A stretch of 64,000 nucleotides of DNA from Vibrio sp. LaRot3 (GCF_027587025.1 NZ_JAPPTI010000007.1:1-64000); one strand, 5' to 3'; counted from the first letter of the stretch, positions 15,369 to 24,100 are shown. The notes: generated by a model from the letters alone, not told the origin. Made by a program: numbers and translations.

Positions 15369-15653
15369 ATGACTTTGGATGAAAAGCTAAATGGAGTAAT
15401 TCAAATACTTAAGGAATCCAATCATTCGCAGGCACGACTCGAATTAGAACGCTTAAGGGAACAATATGCTCAGGGCAATATTAGCGAGCAAATAAGTGTT
15501 TTGAAGGCTTTAAAGTCTTGGTGCCATCCCAAAGCTTTAGGGGACTTGCGCGTTATGCCTATAAGCAATAAACAGTGGGAAAAAGAACTTGGCTGCTTTA
15601 GTAAGGCATGTACCAATAAAATCAAGAGATTAGAATCAAAGCGAACTGGTTAA
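15369..15653 (+). CDS. Small helical cassette protein, unknown
   Basis: The 94-residue protein is almost wholly helical, with several Leu-rich heptads (LNGVIQILKESNHSQARLELERL) and a basic C-terminus (KIKRLESKRTG). GGAGG lies eight bases before ATG 15369. No motif is recognised; the composition could suit a nucleic-acid binding or antitoxin-like protein, but there is no partner gene. Confidence 0.72.
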   Translation: MTLDEKLNGVIQILKESNHSQARLELERLREQYAQGNISEQISVLKALKSWCHPKALGDLRVMPISNKQWEKELGCFSKACTNKIKRLESKRTG

Positions 15654-15663
15654 ACCAAACACA

Positions 15664-15785
15664 TAACAAAGCGTTTAAGACGGATTCCCAACGCATGGCG
15701 CTTTCAGTTTGAATCGGCTTTAGTGTTAAAGGCACAATGGTTTAGGTAGGGTGGTTTGCGTTGCTCACCACTTAACGCGGCGTTA
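15664..15785 (+). repeat. attC site 25 (122 bp)
   Basis: TAACAAAGCGTTTAAGACGG to GCGGCGTTA. Confidence 0.92.
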
Positions 15786-15801
15786 TGTGCTTGGAGGAAA
15801 T

Positions 15802-16248
15802 ATGCAATATATCGAAGTCAAGAGTAGCGAAATTCCACTAGATTTATTGCTCGAAGCCGATCCTTCTGAAGCTAGTATCGCTTCATATTTACCTGACTCA
15901 TGGTGTTTTGCTGCATTAGACAACGGACGAGTTTTTGCTGCTTGTATAGTTAAAGCGCAGACCAACAGCCTTGCTGAGATATTTAATGTATCGGTATCTC
16001 CAGAGCTGCAAGGTCAGGGTATTGGTTCTAAGTTACTAAAGCTTGTTCTATCTCAGCTACCAAGTAAGGGAATCAATCGTGTTGAGCTTGGTACGGGTAC
16101 ATTTGGCTATCAACTGACATATTATCAGCGTTTAGGTTTTCGAGTAGACTCAATCATCAAAGACCATTTTTTGCTAAACTACCCCGAGCCAATCTATGAA
16201 AATGGTATTCAACACAAAGACATGCTGAGATTGTACGTAAATATTTAG
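15802..16248 (+). CDS. GNAT-family N-acetyltransferase
   Basis: The 148-residue protein has the acetyl-CoA loop VSVSPELQGQGIGSKLL near residues 63-79 and motif B YQLTYYQRLGFRVD near 106-120. TTGGAGGAA is placed well for ATG 15802; the longer frame begins within the attC. Acceptor unknown. It is distinct in sequence from the other two cassette GNAT genes. Confidence 0.9.
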   Translation: MQYIEVKSSEIPLDLLLEADPSEASIASYLPDSWCFAALDNGRVFAACIVKAQTNSLAEIFNVSVSPELQGQGIGSKLLKLVLSQLPSKGINRVELGTGTFGYQLTYYQRLGFRVDSIIKDHFLLNYPEPIYENGIQHKDMLRLYVNI

Positions 16249-16256
16249 TACGCACA

Positions 16257-16347
16257 TAACAAAGCATTTAAGAGTGATTCTCAACGCTTGGCGGTTTCGC
16301 TTCGCTCAAGTATAGCCAAGTATCGCTCACACCTTAATGCGGCGTTA
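16257..16347 (+). repeat. attC site 26, short 91 bp
   Basis: Same short class as sites 8 and 9, with TTTCGCTTCGCTCAAG in the centre, ending GCGGCGTTA. Confidence 0.9.
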
Positions 16348-16374
16348 TGTTGCTAGAGTAAAAAGGACAGTCTA

Positions 16375-17139
16375 ATGAAGAAAAATCTTGTGGTTGGCTG
16401 CACATTATTAGGTGTTGTCGCACTATTTTTCGTCGGGAAACGCAGTGGAGAAGAACTGTCATTAGCAGGTTGTGAACTGACTGAAAAGGTAGAAACTCCA
16501 GTTCATTTCTTTACGGATGACTCTATAAGCGAGTCAAAAATCAATGAATTCATAGACTACTCTAATTTTGTTCTTGAAAACTCATGTGTGCCGATGCAAC
16601 GAACATTGTCAGGGATTACTAGGCTTGACCTTGCAGATTTCGAAGAAGGTGGTAGTGGTAAGCTGCATAATCAGTTAGCGCAAGCTGTAGGCGACTCGGT
16701 GTTAGAGCCACTGCAACATGAGGGGAGCTACTATGCACTAGTTCTTCCTAAAGACCACCCATTTTCACAGGACGGAAGTGCCGGTACTGCTCATGTGAAT
16801 TTTAGTCGCAGTTTTCTGGTTTTATCATCTGACGCAGAAGTACATGTACTCGAACATGAACTCGGTCATTTGGCTTGGGCATGGCACAACGATACGCCAG
16901 AGTACTGGCTTAAAGGTCAACTGCTGTCAGAGAACCATAAGTTCATAAAACCTTATGCATTTGGGGCTTTGTGTCGTGAAGCGGGGACAGTGATGACGTA
17001 TGCAGAAAAAGTGTTGCCAGTGTATTCCTCACCGGACATTGAATATTATGGGAAAGCCTGTGGTGATGAAGACAAAGCAGACAATGCACGACACATGCGA
17101 GAGTTTGCTCAGTCGCTAATCTTAAACACCGCAACATAA
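16375..17139 (+). CDS. Exported metzincin-like zinc metalloprotease
   Basis: The 254-residue protein has a hydrophobic N-terminal segment (residues 5-20) that would direct it to the periplasm or anchor it. Its zinc site reads HELGHLAWAWH at 161-171, i.e. HExxH with a third His six residues later, and GTVMTY near 204-209 supplies a methionine turn, the two marks of metzincins. A GTAHVNFSRS strand lies just before the active helix. Cysteines at 33, 71 and 200 could form disulphides. Target unknown. The stop is the TAA of the next attC. The gene looks intact and is unusual cargo for a cassette. Confidence 0.85.
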   Translation: MKKNLVVGCTLLGVVALFFVGKRSGEELSLAGCELTEKVETPVHFFTDDSISESKINEFIDYSNFVLENSCVPMQRTLSGITRLDLADFEEGGSGKLHNQLAQAVGDSVLEPLQHEGSYYALVLPKDHPFSQDGSAGTAHVNFSRSFLVLSSDAEVHVLEHELGHLAWAWHNDTPEYWLKGQLLSENHKFIKPYAFGALCREAGTVMTYAEKVLPVYSSPDIEYYGKACGDEDKADNARHMREFAQSLILNTAT

Positions 17140-17256
17140 CAATCTGTTTAAGAGTTATTCGCAACGCGTGGCATTTTTACTATGCGTTGCTTATAGTGGT
17201 TAAGGCGGTATGCGGCTGCATCGGTATTGCGTTGCTCACACCTTAACTGGGCGTTA
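17137..17256 (+). repeat. attC site 27 (120 bp)
   Basis: TAACAATCTGTTTAAGAG to CTGGGCGTTA; its TAA ends the metalloprotease gene. Confidence 0.92.
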
Positions 17257-17272
17257 GTTTCATGGAGGAAAC

Positions 17273-18163
17273 ATGGAAAATTCAGAACTATTAGAACAAG
17301 CTCTGCATAGTGGAGCGGTAATTCATCAACCACATGCATTAAAAGCAGTCTTATCTGCAAACTATCTTGCAGAGCGCTTTGGTGAAAGTTGTAAAATTTT
17401 CTCTCATACATCCATGTTGATGGCTAATGACTCAGTCGTAGCTCCACCAATTTATGCAGAGTCAATTCAAGCACCAGAATTTCAAGAGTTCCGAATTCAT
17501 AGAATTCTTAATAGTGGTGTTTATCCTGCAGCTTACCAAGCCAGTTTGCAGTGGCATAACAAGAAAGGCTTTCAAGATGTTTTTAATCATTACGCTACGA
17601 AAGCAGCCTCAGTTAAGGAATCTTTGTCGCACAATGTGACAATCTTACTTGCGATGAATAGTGTTTACGAACAACTAAATGAACAGCAAATTCCAACTTT
17701 CCTTAACCGATTTACAGAGTTTGTTACGTCGACATTTTCAAATGTGGGTAATGACAAACTAGGGTCAGTAAAAATAAATGTTGCTGATGTTCTATCGTCT
17801 TGTATCAAACAGTTTGATTTCTTTGGACATAATCTCATTACTTTAGCTTGGCTATTACGATGTAAAGATGAGCTTTCATCATTACAATATGAAGCCATGC
17901 TATCAAATCTATATGTGCAGGCTAATAGCCCTGTAGAAGACCCAGACGACAATATTGATTTAGCCAATTGGGAACAATGCAAGACAGAGTCAGGGTTAGA
18001 GTATTTTGAATCACAGGTGAATCGTTTAATTTTTGGTTACACTTCCAACTTACACCAAATAACATTGGCTGATGCTTTGTGTTTGTTGCAGGCAGAATTT
18101 CCTCAGCACACAGAAGATTTTAGTAAAATAGCTCAATATCAGAGCCTTATGCTTGAAAAATGA
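17273..18163 (+). CDS. Large cassette protein of unknown function
   Basis: The 296-residue protein is soluble and helical, with no signal peptide, membrane span or motif that I recognise. It has a long stretch of short helices reminiscent of repeat-type scaffolds, but no clear repeat unit. GGAGG precedes ATG 17273 at good spacing and the frame is long, so the gene is real. The stop is TGA at 18161-18163, a few bases before the attC. A defence or enzyme role can neither be supported nor excluded. Confidence 0.78.
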   Translation: MENSELLEQALHSGAVIHQPHALKAVLSANYLAERFGESCKIFSHTSMLMANDSVVAPPIYAESIQAPEFQEFRIHRILNSGVYPAAYQASLQWHNKKGFQDVFNHYATKAASVKESLSHNVTILLAMNSVYEQLNEQQIPTFLNRFTEFVTSTFSNVGNDKLGSVKINVADVLSSCIKQFDFFGHNLITLAWLLRCKDELSSLQYEAMLSNLYVQANSPVEDPDDNIDLANWEQCKTESGLEYFESQVNRLIFGYTSNLHQITLADALCLLQAEFPQHTEDFSKIAQYQSLMLEK

Positions 18164-18166
18164 AAC

Positions 18167-18288
18167 TAACAAATTGTTTAAGAGGGATTCCCAACGCTTG
18201 CCATTTTCAGTGCTAATTGTTGAGTCTAGTGTTTATGGTGGTATGGTTGAGTTAGGTGGTGCGTTGCTCACCCCTTAACAAGGCGTTA
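18167..18288 (+). repeat. attC site 28 (122 bp)
   Basis: TAACAAATTGTTT to AAGGCGTTA. Confidence 0.92.
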
Positions 18289-18316
18289 TGCGACCCAGTA
18301 AAAAAGGAGTTTCAAA

Positions 18317-18694
18317 GTGGAAGAAATAATTGATCAATTGGTTTCTCAGGGCTACGAAATATCTGGTAGTAACTCAAAGATTAGAGTAAAAATTGGAGGT
18401 TTCGCCGGTAAGGCTACAATTAGCAAAAATCATTATTCGAGTTCTTTCGTCGTATCTAGCCATGCTTGGATTCAGCTTCTATCTTTGACGTTGATCTTTT
18501 CTTCTATCATGTCATCGCTCTACAGTCAGTGGGGGCAACCTGAATTAAGCGGATCCGTGTGGTTTGGTTTGTCGGTTGGAATCCCCGTTATAGTTGTTGG
18601 GTATGTTTCAGCGATTATTTCAGAAATTCAATTACAACCGATACGTCAAGTTGTGCGAATGGCAAATTCACGGTTATCATCACCAATCGCATAA
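18317..18694 (+). CDS. Small membrane protein of unknown function
   Basis: The 125-residue protein has two hydrophobic segments (about residues 49-67 and 81-100) flanked by a soluble N-terminus with a GGFAGKATISK beta-like turn. AAGGAG precedes GTG 18317. No family recognised. It is the last cassette gene in the array and its stop is the TAA of the final attC. Confidence 0.75.
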   Translation: MEEIIDQLVSQGYEISGSNSKIRVKIGGFAGKATISKNHYSSSFVVSSHAWIQLLSLTLIFSSIMSSLYSQWGQPELSGSVWFGLSVGIPVIVVGYVSAIISEIQLQPIRQVVRMANSRLSSPIA

Positions 18695-18813
18695 CAAAGC
18701 GTTTAAGACGGATTCCCAACGCTTGGTATTTTTCATTCCATCGTTGGGTTTTGTGTTTACGGTGGTAAGGTTAAGTATAGTGGCAGCGTGGCTCACACTT
18801 TAATTGGGTGTTA
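18692..18813 (+). repeat. attC site 29, terminal site (122 bp)
   Basis: TAACAAAGCGTTT to TTGGGTGTTA. The core reads GTGTTA instead of GCGTTA, a change seen only here, so this last site may be a worn relic that no longer recombines well. Confidence 0.9.
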
Positions 18814-19042
18814 TATGAAGTCGGAAAAATTATCTAAAGTCGTTGTTTTCGATCTCTTAGGCCATCAGTTTTTTGGTGTTAGTAATTTCAGTTAGTTGGT
18901 CTAAATTCTTGAATCTTCCAGCACGTAAAACATGCCAATTTTCGAGGGTTACCTCAGTGGTCTTTTGTGAAGGCTCGTTGAAACTTAAGAGGGCTTAAAG
19001 TGTGGCAAGGCCAAATAGATATTCGAATAAGTCTATCAGCCT
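18814..19042 (+). other. Array-to-chromosome junction, no gene supported
   Basis: The region holds a 26-codon frame from ATG 18815 (MKSEKLSKVVVFDLLG, then stop) with no Shine-Dalgarno, and otherwise nothing I can support. It may be the remains of a decayed last cassette or simply a flank. Confidence 0.4.
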
Positions 19043-19366
19043 TCATATACAAATCATATTTCTAATCCGTAGCTGAACATCTGTAAGGTCTGCTAGATTG
19101 CCGCTCGCAATAATATCTAAAGGTATTCTTCCATCGAAAAATGGTCCTAGATTTTTGGTTCTCATGTAGCGGTTGCGATGTTTCTCGTCTCTAATGAGTA
19201 ATTGTAAGCAGTCGTTGATAGAGAACAGTAAGTTAACTCTAATTTGGCGTTCATTGTCGTCGGTTACTTTGAGTAATATCGAGTCTATTTGCGCTTTGCT
19301 CGCCCCCCACGTCGCTAGTAGTTCGTTGGCTTGCTGTTCGATTTGGTCATAGGTACTCCGGTGCAT
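19043..19366 (-). CDS. MbcA/ParS/Xre antitoxin-family protein (DUF2384-like)
   Basis: The 107-residue protein has a C-terminal module FFDGRIPLDIIASGNLADLTDV that fits the toxin-binding (DUF2384) pattern of MbcA/ParS/Xre antitoxins, whose partners are RES-domain toxins. The N-terminal half (residues 1-50) is helical and could carry the DNA-binding helix. No RES-like toxin gene adjoins it, so it may be an orphan antitoxin or a regulator. It lies at the edge of the cassette array and faces the other way, so it is probably chromosomal. Confidence 0.62.
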   Translation of the reverse strand: MHRSTYDQIEQQANELLATWGASKAQIDSILLKVTDDNERQIRVNLLFSINDCLQLLIRDEKHRNRYMRTKNLGPFFDGRIPLDIIASGNLADLTDVQLRIRNMICI

Positions 19367-19500
19367 AAATAGATGATTTCAAGTTGAAGTAAGTTTGCTT
19401 CTCCGCAACCTATACTCATATTTTTTGCTTAGATATAGACTAGTAAGGTAACTAGCTTCTTAATTTATTATAGGGTGCTGGTGGTTTGTGGCTTATAAAG

Positions 19501-19528
19501 AAAAGGCAACTCAAAAAGTTGCCTTTTC
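19501..19528. terminator. Rho-independent terminator, bidirectional
   Basis: AAAAGGCAAC, a seven-base loop, then GTTGCCTTTT. It sits downstream of the arsenite transporter gene, in the 183 bp gap before the antitoxin-like gene that follows on the same strand. Confidence 0.82.
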
Positions 19529-19549
19529 AATCTTCAATATTATTCAACG

Positions 19550-20632
19550 CTAAACTCGAGCAAGTTTGTATTTTTGCTTCATTCGCAGTGCAATGTTGAC
19601 TAAGGCGATTAACACAGGCACTTCGATCAGTGGGCCAATCACACCGGCGAAGGCTTGGTCAGAGTTAAGGCCAAATACCGCGATAGATACTGCAATCGCG
19701 AGCTCAAAGTTGTTGCCCGTCGCAGTAAAGGCGATCGATGCGTTTTTATCGTATTCGATGCCCATCTTCTTACCCACAAAGAAGCTGATAAAGAACATCA
19801 ATACGAAGTAGATAACCAGTGGAATGGCGACGCGCACGACATCCATCGGTAACTGTAGAATCATTTCACCTTTAAGGCTGAACATTAATACGATAGTGCC
19901 AAGTAGAGCTATTAGCGTAATAGGGGAGATATTTGGAATAAAAACTTCGTTGTACCACTGCTCACCTTTGGCTGCGACTAGCCATTTACGGCTTAAAAAG
20001 CCAGCCAGAAATGGAATACCTAAATAGATAAGGACACTTTCAGCGATATCGAGCATAGAGATATCTACAGCGAAGCCTTGATAACCAAACATTGGTGGCA
20101 GAACTGTAATGAACAACCATGCCATAAAGCTATAAGTCACGATTTGGAAAGCGCTGTTTATTGCCACTAAAGCGGCGCCATACTCTTTGTTACCGCCGCC
20201 AATATCATTCCATACCAACACCATTGCAATACAGCGGGCTAGGCCAATAAGGATAATACCCACCATGTATCCGGGTTTGTCAGCAAGGAATGTCAGCGCC
20301 AATACAAACATCAGTATTGGGCCAACGACCCAGTTCATAATGAGTGAGAGCTTAATGGCTTTTTTGTCTTTGCGTACCTTGCTTAGCAAACTGTAATTAA
20401 CTTTTGCTAGCGGCGGGTACATCATCAGAATAAGGCCAATCGCCAATGGAATATTGGTGCTACCCACACTCATCGATTCGTTCCACTCAGCTACTTGTGG
20501 AAAGAGGGCGCCAATGGCAACGCCAATTGCCATTGCAGCGAAAATCCAGACAGTAAGGTAACGATCGAGAAAACTCATTTTAGGCGTTGCCGGTGTTGAA
20601 ATTGCAGAATTACTCATCTGATAATATCTCAT
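19550..20632 (-). CDS. acr3: ACR3-type arsenite efflux transporter
   Basis: The roughly 360-residue protein has about ten membrane spans and the ACR3 family patterns: [14 protein letters not shown], with the conserved cysteine that is essential for arsenite export in studied members, and [14 protein letters not shown]. It uses the proton motive force to export As(III) or Sb(III) across the inner membrane. It lies 63 bp after arsR on the same strand and so is probably the second gene of an operon. The start could be five codons later at 20617 (MSNSA). Confidence 0.93.
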   Translation of the reverse strand: MRYYQMSNSAISTPATPKMSFLDRYLTVWIFAAMAIGVAIGALFPQVAEWNESMSVGSTNIPLAIGLILMMYPPLAKVNYSLLSKVRKDKKAIKLSLIMNWVVGPILMFVLALTFLADKPGYMVGIILIGLARCIAMVLVWNDIGGGNKEYGAALVAINSAFQIVTYSFMAWLFITVLPPMFGYQGFAVDISMLDIAESVLIYLGIPFLAGFLSRKWLVAAKGEQWYNEVFIPNISPITLIALLGTIVLMFSLKGEMILQLPMDVVRVAIPLVIYFVLMFFISFFVGKKMGIEYDKNASIAFTATGNNFELAIAVSIAVFGLNSDQAFAGVIGPLIEVPVLIALVNIALRMKQKYKLARV

Positions 20633-20638
20633 TCGTTT

Positions 20639-20655
20639 ATCGTCGAAAGGCGATG
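20639..20655 (-). promoter_or_regulatory. Putative ArsR operator, inner copy
   Basis: ATCGTCGAA-N3-CGAT, matching the copy upstream of arsR at 21050-21065. It lies between arsR and acr3 and could tune acr3. Inferred from the repeat and position only. Confidence 0.4.
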
Positions 20656-20695
20656 CTAAGGTGCAGACTAAACCATAAGGTAAAGTCTTGTTGTA

Positions 20696-21034
20696 TTACT
20701 TAAATAATGCGTTGAACAGTTGGCGGAATTGCTCAGTCTGCGCTCGATTAAGCTGATAACACATCTTTGGAGGCTGAGCTTCTGCTGTAATAAAGCCTGC
20801 TTGTCTTAGAATGCGTAAGTGCTCAGAAACCGTTGATTGAGCAAGGCCAAGTTGGCTGACTAGATCATTGTTTAGGCAACCACCCAGTTCATCTAGAGTG
20901 TGCAGAATTTTCAAAATACGAACTCGGGCTGGGTGTGATAGCGCTTTCGCTTGTAACGCAAAAGATTTCTCATCGGCCAAGGTCTGATCGCTTGCCTCTA
21001 GTGCAGATTGGTTAGCTAATTCACATTGATTCAT
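20696..21034 (-). CDS. arsR: ArsR-family arsenic-responsive repressor
   Basis: The 112-residue protein has the winged-helix core of the ArsR/SmtB family: LSHPARVRILKIL, NDLVSQLGLAQSTVSEHLRIL as the recognition helix-turn-helix and GFITAEAQPPKMCYQL as the wing. C53 (LGGCLNN) sits where ArsR proteins bind metalloid, and C4 and C98 are other candidate ligands. In ordinary systems As(III) binding releases it from DNA and allows acr3 expression. It is upstream of acr3 on the same strand. Confidence 0.9.
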   Translation of the reverse strand: MNQCELANQSALEASDQTLADEKSFALQAKALSHPARVRILKILHTLDELGGCLNNDLVSQLGLAQSTVSEHLRILRQAGFITAEAQPPKMCYQLNRAQTEQFRQLFNALFK

Positions 21035-21049
21035 AGTAGATGATAGTTA

Positions 21050-21065
21050 ATCGTCGAATAACGAT
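21050..21065 (-). promoter_or_regulatory. Putative ArsR operator, outer copy
   Basis: ATCGT-N6-ACGAT inverted repeat just upstream of arsR (its ATG ends at 21034). A related ATCGTCGAA repeat lies before acr3. ArsR binding here would make arsR self-regulated; inferred, not shown. Confidence 0.45.
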
Positions 21066-21220
21066 AATATATCCTTACTTGCATCAGAGGTCAAATGTTG
21101 ATCGTAATAAAGCAACGCATTTTTGATAATTGGGTTTATTTTAATCTAATAAAGCATTATTTTATAAATCAAACCATTACCATAAATTATGGATTTTAAT
21201 AACAATATAAGGCGTCAAAG

Positions 21221-23977
21221 ATGGCTAAACGCATATTGCTTTTATTCTTGGCTGTGTTTTTTGTAGGTTGTAGTCAACCAGATCGCACAGCATCGAATAA
21301 GTCTCAAGATCACTGGTATGAAGGCAAGCTAACCAATGGCATGCAATACCACATTTACCCAACAGATAAGGAACCTGTTTCCATTCGAATGGTTTTTCAC
21401 GTTGGGTCTTTCCAAGAAAACGCTCAGCAGCAAGGGTATGCACACTTTGTTGAACATATGGCATTTAATGGCAGTAAGAACTTTACAGCTAATGAAGTTG
21501 ATAGGATGTTTGAAGGTGTCGATGCTGCTTCTGGCGCTGACTTAAACGCTTATACTAGTTACCACGAAACAGTGTATAAGATTGATTTGCCAAATAAATC
21601 ACAGCTTTCTAAAGCATTACTATGGATGCGTGATATTGGTAATGGTTTAACTCTTGATCAAGCCGAAGTTGATAAAGAAAAAGGCGTGGTACTCGGTGAA
21701 ATTCGCTTGAGCCGTCCTGAAAATAAGAATCTCTCGGAGAAATTTTATCTAAAAATGATCGCGGGTACGCCTTACGCTGAGCATGACGTATTGGGATCTG
21801 TTGAGTCAGTAAAAGGTGCGAGTGCTGAGAGTTTGCGTGCTTTTTATGAGGCGTGGTATCAACCTCAAAATGCACAGCTCATTGTGACTGGTGATATTAA
21901 TGATCGCGAAGCGCAACGTTTAATTGAAGAAATGTTCTCAGATTGGCAAGCAACGCAGAGAGCACCACGCCCCCAAAAACCTTACCATGAATTAGCTTTA
22001 GCTGATTGGGTTGAGGTGGTTGGAGAATCTGAATCACCAAGCTTCAGTGTCTTGAACGAACGTGGTAGCGCTCTGATTATGAACCGTGAGCAGCGAGTTG
22101 AAAACTGGCTGGATGATATCGCGTTACGCTTGATACAAATTCGCCTAAACAGCGTTTATGACGATGCGGCTCAACCGGTGCAAGAGTTGGTGGCGATGCC
22201 TTACTATATTTCTCAGCGTCGTTATAACCTATTTTCTGTTTCGTTTGCAGAGTCGCAACGTAAAGTGTCTCAAGATTTGTTGGTGGATACACTTGCCTCT
22301 CTTCGTGACCATGGTGTAAATCAGCTAGAGCTGGACTCTGTGTTAGCGTCATACCAGCGAGATCTAGAAGACGTTAACGTGTACTGGAATAAACGAACGG
22401 CTTCCGATTTTGCAGATGACATGTCTTGGTCACTTACCAGTGACGAGCCGTATCTAACACGCAAGGAATATCGGGGAAGTCTAGAAGAACTACTCGATGA
22501 GGCTGATCTTGACAAAATCAACTTCCAGATTCGTGATTTGTTAAGTGAAGAGATGACGACGGTGATTGGCCGATCTAAAGCAGAAGCGCGCGAACCGTTA
22601 TTGGCATCTATTGCTCCGATGGACAATCGTCTATCTCAACCGGGCGCAAAACCATTGACACTTGCTCTTGCGGATTCTGGCCTCGCTGAACCAGAGCAGC
22701 CAGGCACTATTGTTTCTCAACAAGAAAAGTATGGTATGTACGTTTGGCAATTATCAAATGGTGTTGAAGTTTGGTATGAGCAAGACAAGAGTATTGGTGA
22801 TCAAGTGTTCCTAGTGTATGCCAATCTTGGTGGTAAAGAAGCACTAAAACCGGAATTGATCCCTGCTGCTAATATGCTGACGCCAGTAGGTTTACGTAGT
22901 GGTATTGGGGAACTGAATGGCTCAGCGTTAGATGCCCATCTGCGTCGCAGTTCAATTAGTGTGAATCCATTCTTGGGTGTGACTGATCAAAGCTTTGAAA
23001 TATCCACTACTCAAGCTTCTGTGGCTGAAGCGTTTAAGCTGCTATACAACATCCATACAGACTTAAATATTGACGAACGTAATGTTGAAGTAGTGAAGCA
23101 AGAGCTGTTTGAAGAACGTGCACGTTACTTTAACTCTCCAATTGGCCGTTGGAATAAAGCAATTAGTCACAATATTTACCAAAAAGACAGCGTGTTCTTT
23201 GAGTACGGCAACCCAGATATTGCTTTGGTCACAGTTGCGCAAATTCGTCAGGCGTACAAAGCGCTGTTCCAAACGAAACTAAACCAGAAATTGGTGATTA
23301 TTGGTGACTTACAACCAGCGCAACTATCGGCGGTTCTTCGTCAATACATAGCATCAATTCCTCTAGAAGCAGGTAATCCTCAGCCATTTTCGGCTAAGTA
23401 CAATTCTGAGTTTGAACCTCATATTGATTTAGCGGTAAACAATGAGAAGAGTACGATTTATTCGGCTAGGTTCATTCACAAAGATGTGCGACTGAACAGT
23501 GCTAAAAGCGTGTTTATAGATGATATTATTCAGCGCATGTTAAATAACCGTCTTTCGGAATATGTTCGCGAAGATCTAGGTTTGGATTACGCACCGTCAG
23601 CGATTGTGATTCACGCTGATGGCAACTCAGATTCTGATTGGATTATTGAAGCACAAGTTGCCCCTAACGATGCAAGTAAAGTTGAGAAAGCAATTGATAA
23701 AGTGGTGAAAAATTTTGTTGATTCAATCAGTACTCAAGAGGTGAGCAACGCCGGGAAGCAACTTGCGGTCGATCTGTATCCAATTAATGACGATGCAGGT
23801 CAGCGAGCGTGGTTCTACACCCGTTACTTGCTGCATGATTACGGGGTAGAAAGCTTATTTGATCTTGATGCGACTGTTAAAGATATTACGCTTGCTGACG
23901 TACAGCAACAAATTGAACTGTACTTTGGTAAGGATACGCAGAGATTTAAAACCACATTGTCACCTCAGAAAAAATAA
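21221..23977 (+). CDS. M16-family zinc peptidase, outer-membrane or periplasmic lipoprotein
   Basis: The 918-residue protein begins with a lipoprotein signal (FFVGC, lipidated Cys17). The inverted zinc motif HFVEH is at residues 75-79 with the expected downstream Glu near 153, which identifies an M16 (pitrilysin/insulinase-like) peptidase. The rest includes the usual second, inactive M16 half, so length fits the two-domain family. It likely degrades short peptides in the periplasm. A terminator follows at 23985. No other peptidase genes are adjacent. Confidence 0.93.
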   Translation: MAKRILLLFLAVFFVGCSQPDRTASNKSQDHWYEGKLTNGMQYHIYPTDKEPVSIRMVFHVGSFQENAQQQGYAHFVEHMAFNGSKNFTANEVDRMFEGVDAASGADLNAYTSYHETVYKIDLPNKSQLSKALLWMRDIGNGLTLDQAEVDKEKGVVLGEIRLSRPENKNLSEKFYLKMIAGTPYAEHDVLGSVESVKGASAESLRAFYEAWYQPQNAQLIVTGDINDREAQRLIEEMFSDWQATQRAPRPQKPYHELALADWVEVVGESESPSFSVLNERGSALIMNREQRVENWLDDIALRLIQIRLNSVYDDAAQPVQELVAMPYYISQRRYNLFSVSFAESQRKVSQDLLVDTLASLRDHGVNQLELDSVLASYQRDLEDVNVYWNKRTASDFADDMSWSLTSDEPYLTRKEYRGSLEELLDEADLDKINFQIRDLLSEEMTTVIGRSKAEAREPLLASIAPMDNRLSQPGAKPLTLALADSGLAEPEQPGTIVSQQEKYGMYVWQLSNGVEVWYEQDKSIGDQVFLVYANLGGKEALKPELIPAANMLTPVGLRSGIGELNGSALDAHLRRSSISVNPFLGVTDQSFEISTTQASVAEAFKLLYNIHTDLNIDERNVEVVKQELFEERARYFNSPIGRWNKAISHNIYQKDSVFFEYGNPDIALVTVAQIRQAYKALFQTKLNQKLVIIGDLQPAQLSAVLRQYIASIPLEAGNPQPFSAKYNSEFEPHIDLAVNNEKSTIYSARFIHKDVRLNSAKSVFIDDIIQRMLNNRLSEYVREDLGLDYAPSAIVIHADGNSDSDWIIEAQVAPNDASKVEKAIDKVVKNFVDSISTQEVSNAGKQLAVDLYPINDDAGQRAWFYTRYLLHDYGVESLFDLDATVKDITLADVQQQIELYFGKDTQRFKTTLSPQKK

Positions 23978-23984
23978 ACGTCTC

Positions 23985-24009
23985 AGCCCCACTTCCGTGG
24001 GGCTTTTAT
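23985..24009 (+). terminator. Rho-independent terminator
   Basis: AGCCCCAC-TTCC-GTGGGGCT followed by TTTATT, just after the M16 peptidase gene. Confidence 0.85.
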
Positions 24010-24080
24010 TATCTGTTAAACATTTAATCCAAAAAATTCCCAATAGTGGTGTAAAAACTCCGAATATCAACATTGCTATC

Positions 24081-24100
24081 AATTGATATTGAATATCATT
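24081..24100 (+). promoter_or_regulatory. Fur-box-like palindrome
   Basis: AATTGATATTGAATATCATT is a near palindrome built on GATATT/AATATC, close to the Fur consensus, and lies 37 bases before the receptor ATG. It suggests iron-repressed expression. The AraC-type regulator downstream may also bind here. Confidence 0.5.

Larger units (their letters stand above)
1..18813 (+). mobile_element. Distal part of a Vibrio superintegron cassette array
   Basis: Twenty-nine attC sites at regular intervals each end in a GCGTTA-type core site and each follow a + strand cassette. In integrons the attC lies 3' of its gene and new cassettes enter next to the integrase, so intI and attI should lie left of the window and this is the old, distal end. 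No integrase is visible. The last attC ends at 18813 and is followed by minus-strand core genes. Most cassette genes have their own Shine-Dalgarno but no obvious promoter. Confidence 0.97.

Noticed and set aside
842..18813. Regular repeats that might be read as a CRISPR array
   Set aside because: Repeats of 91-123 bp separated by gene-sized cassettes are integron attC sites, not CRISPR repeats with short spacers, and no cas gene is seen.
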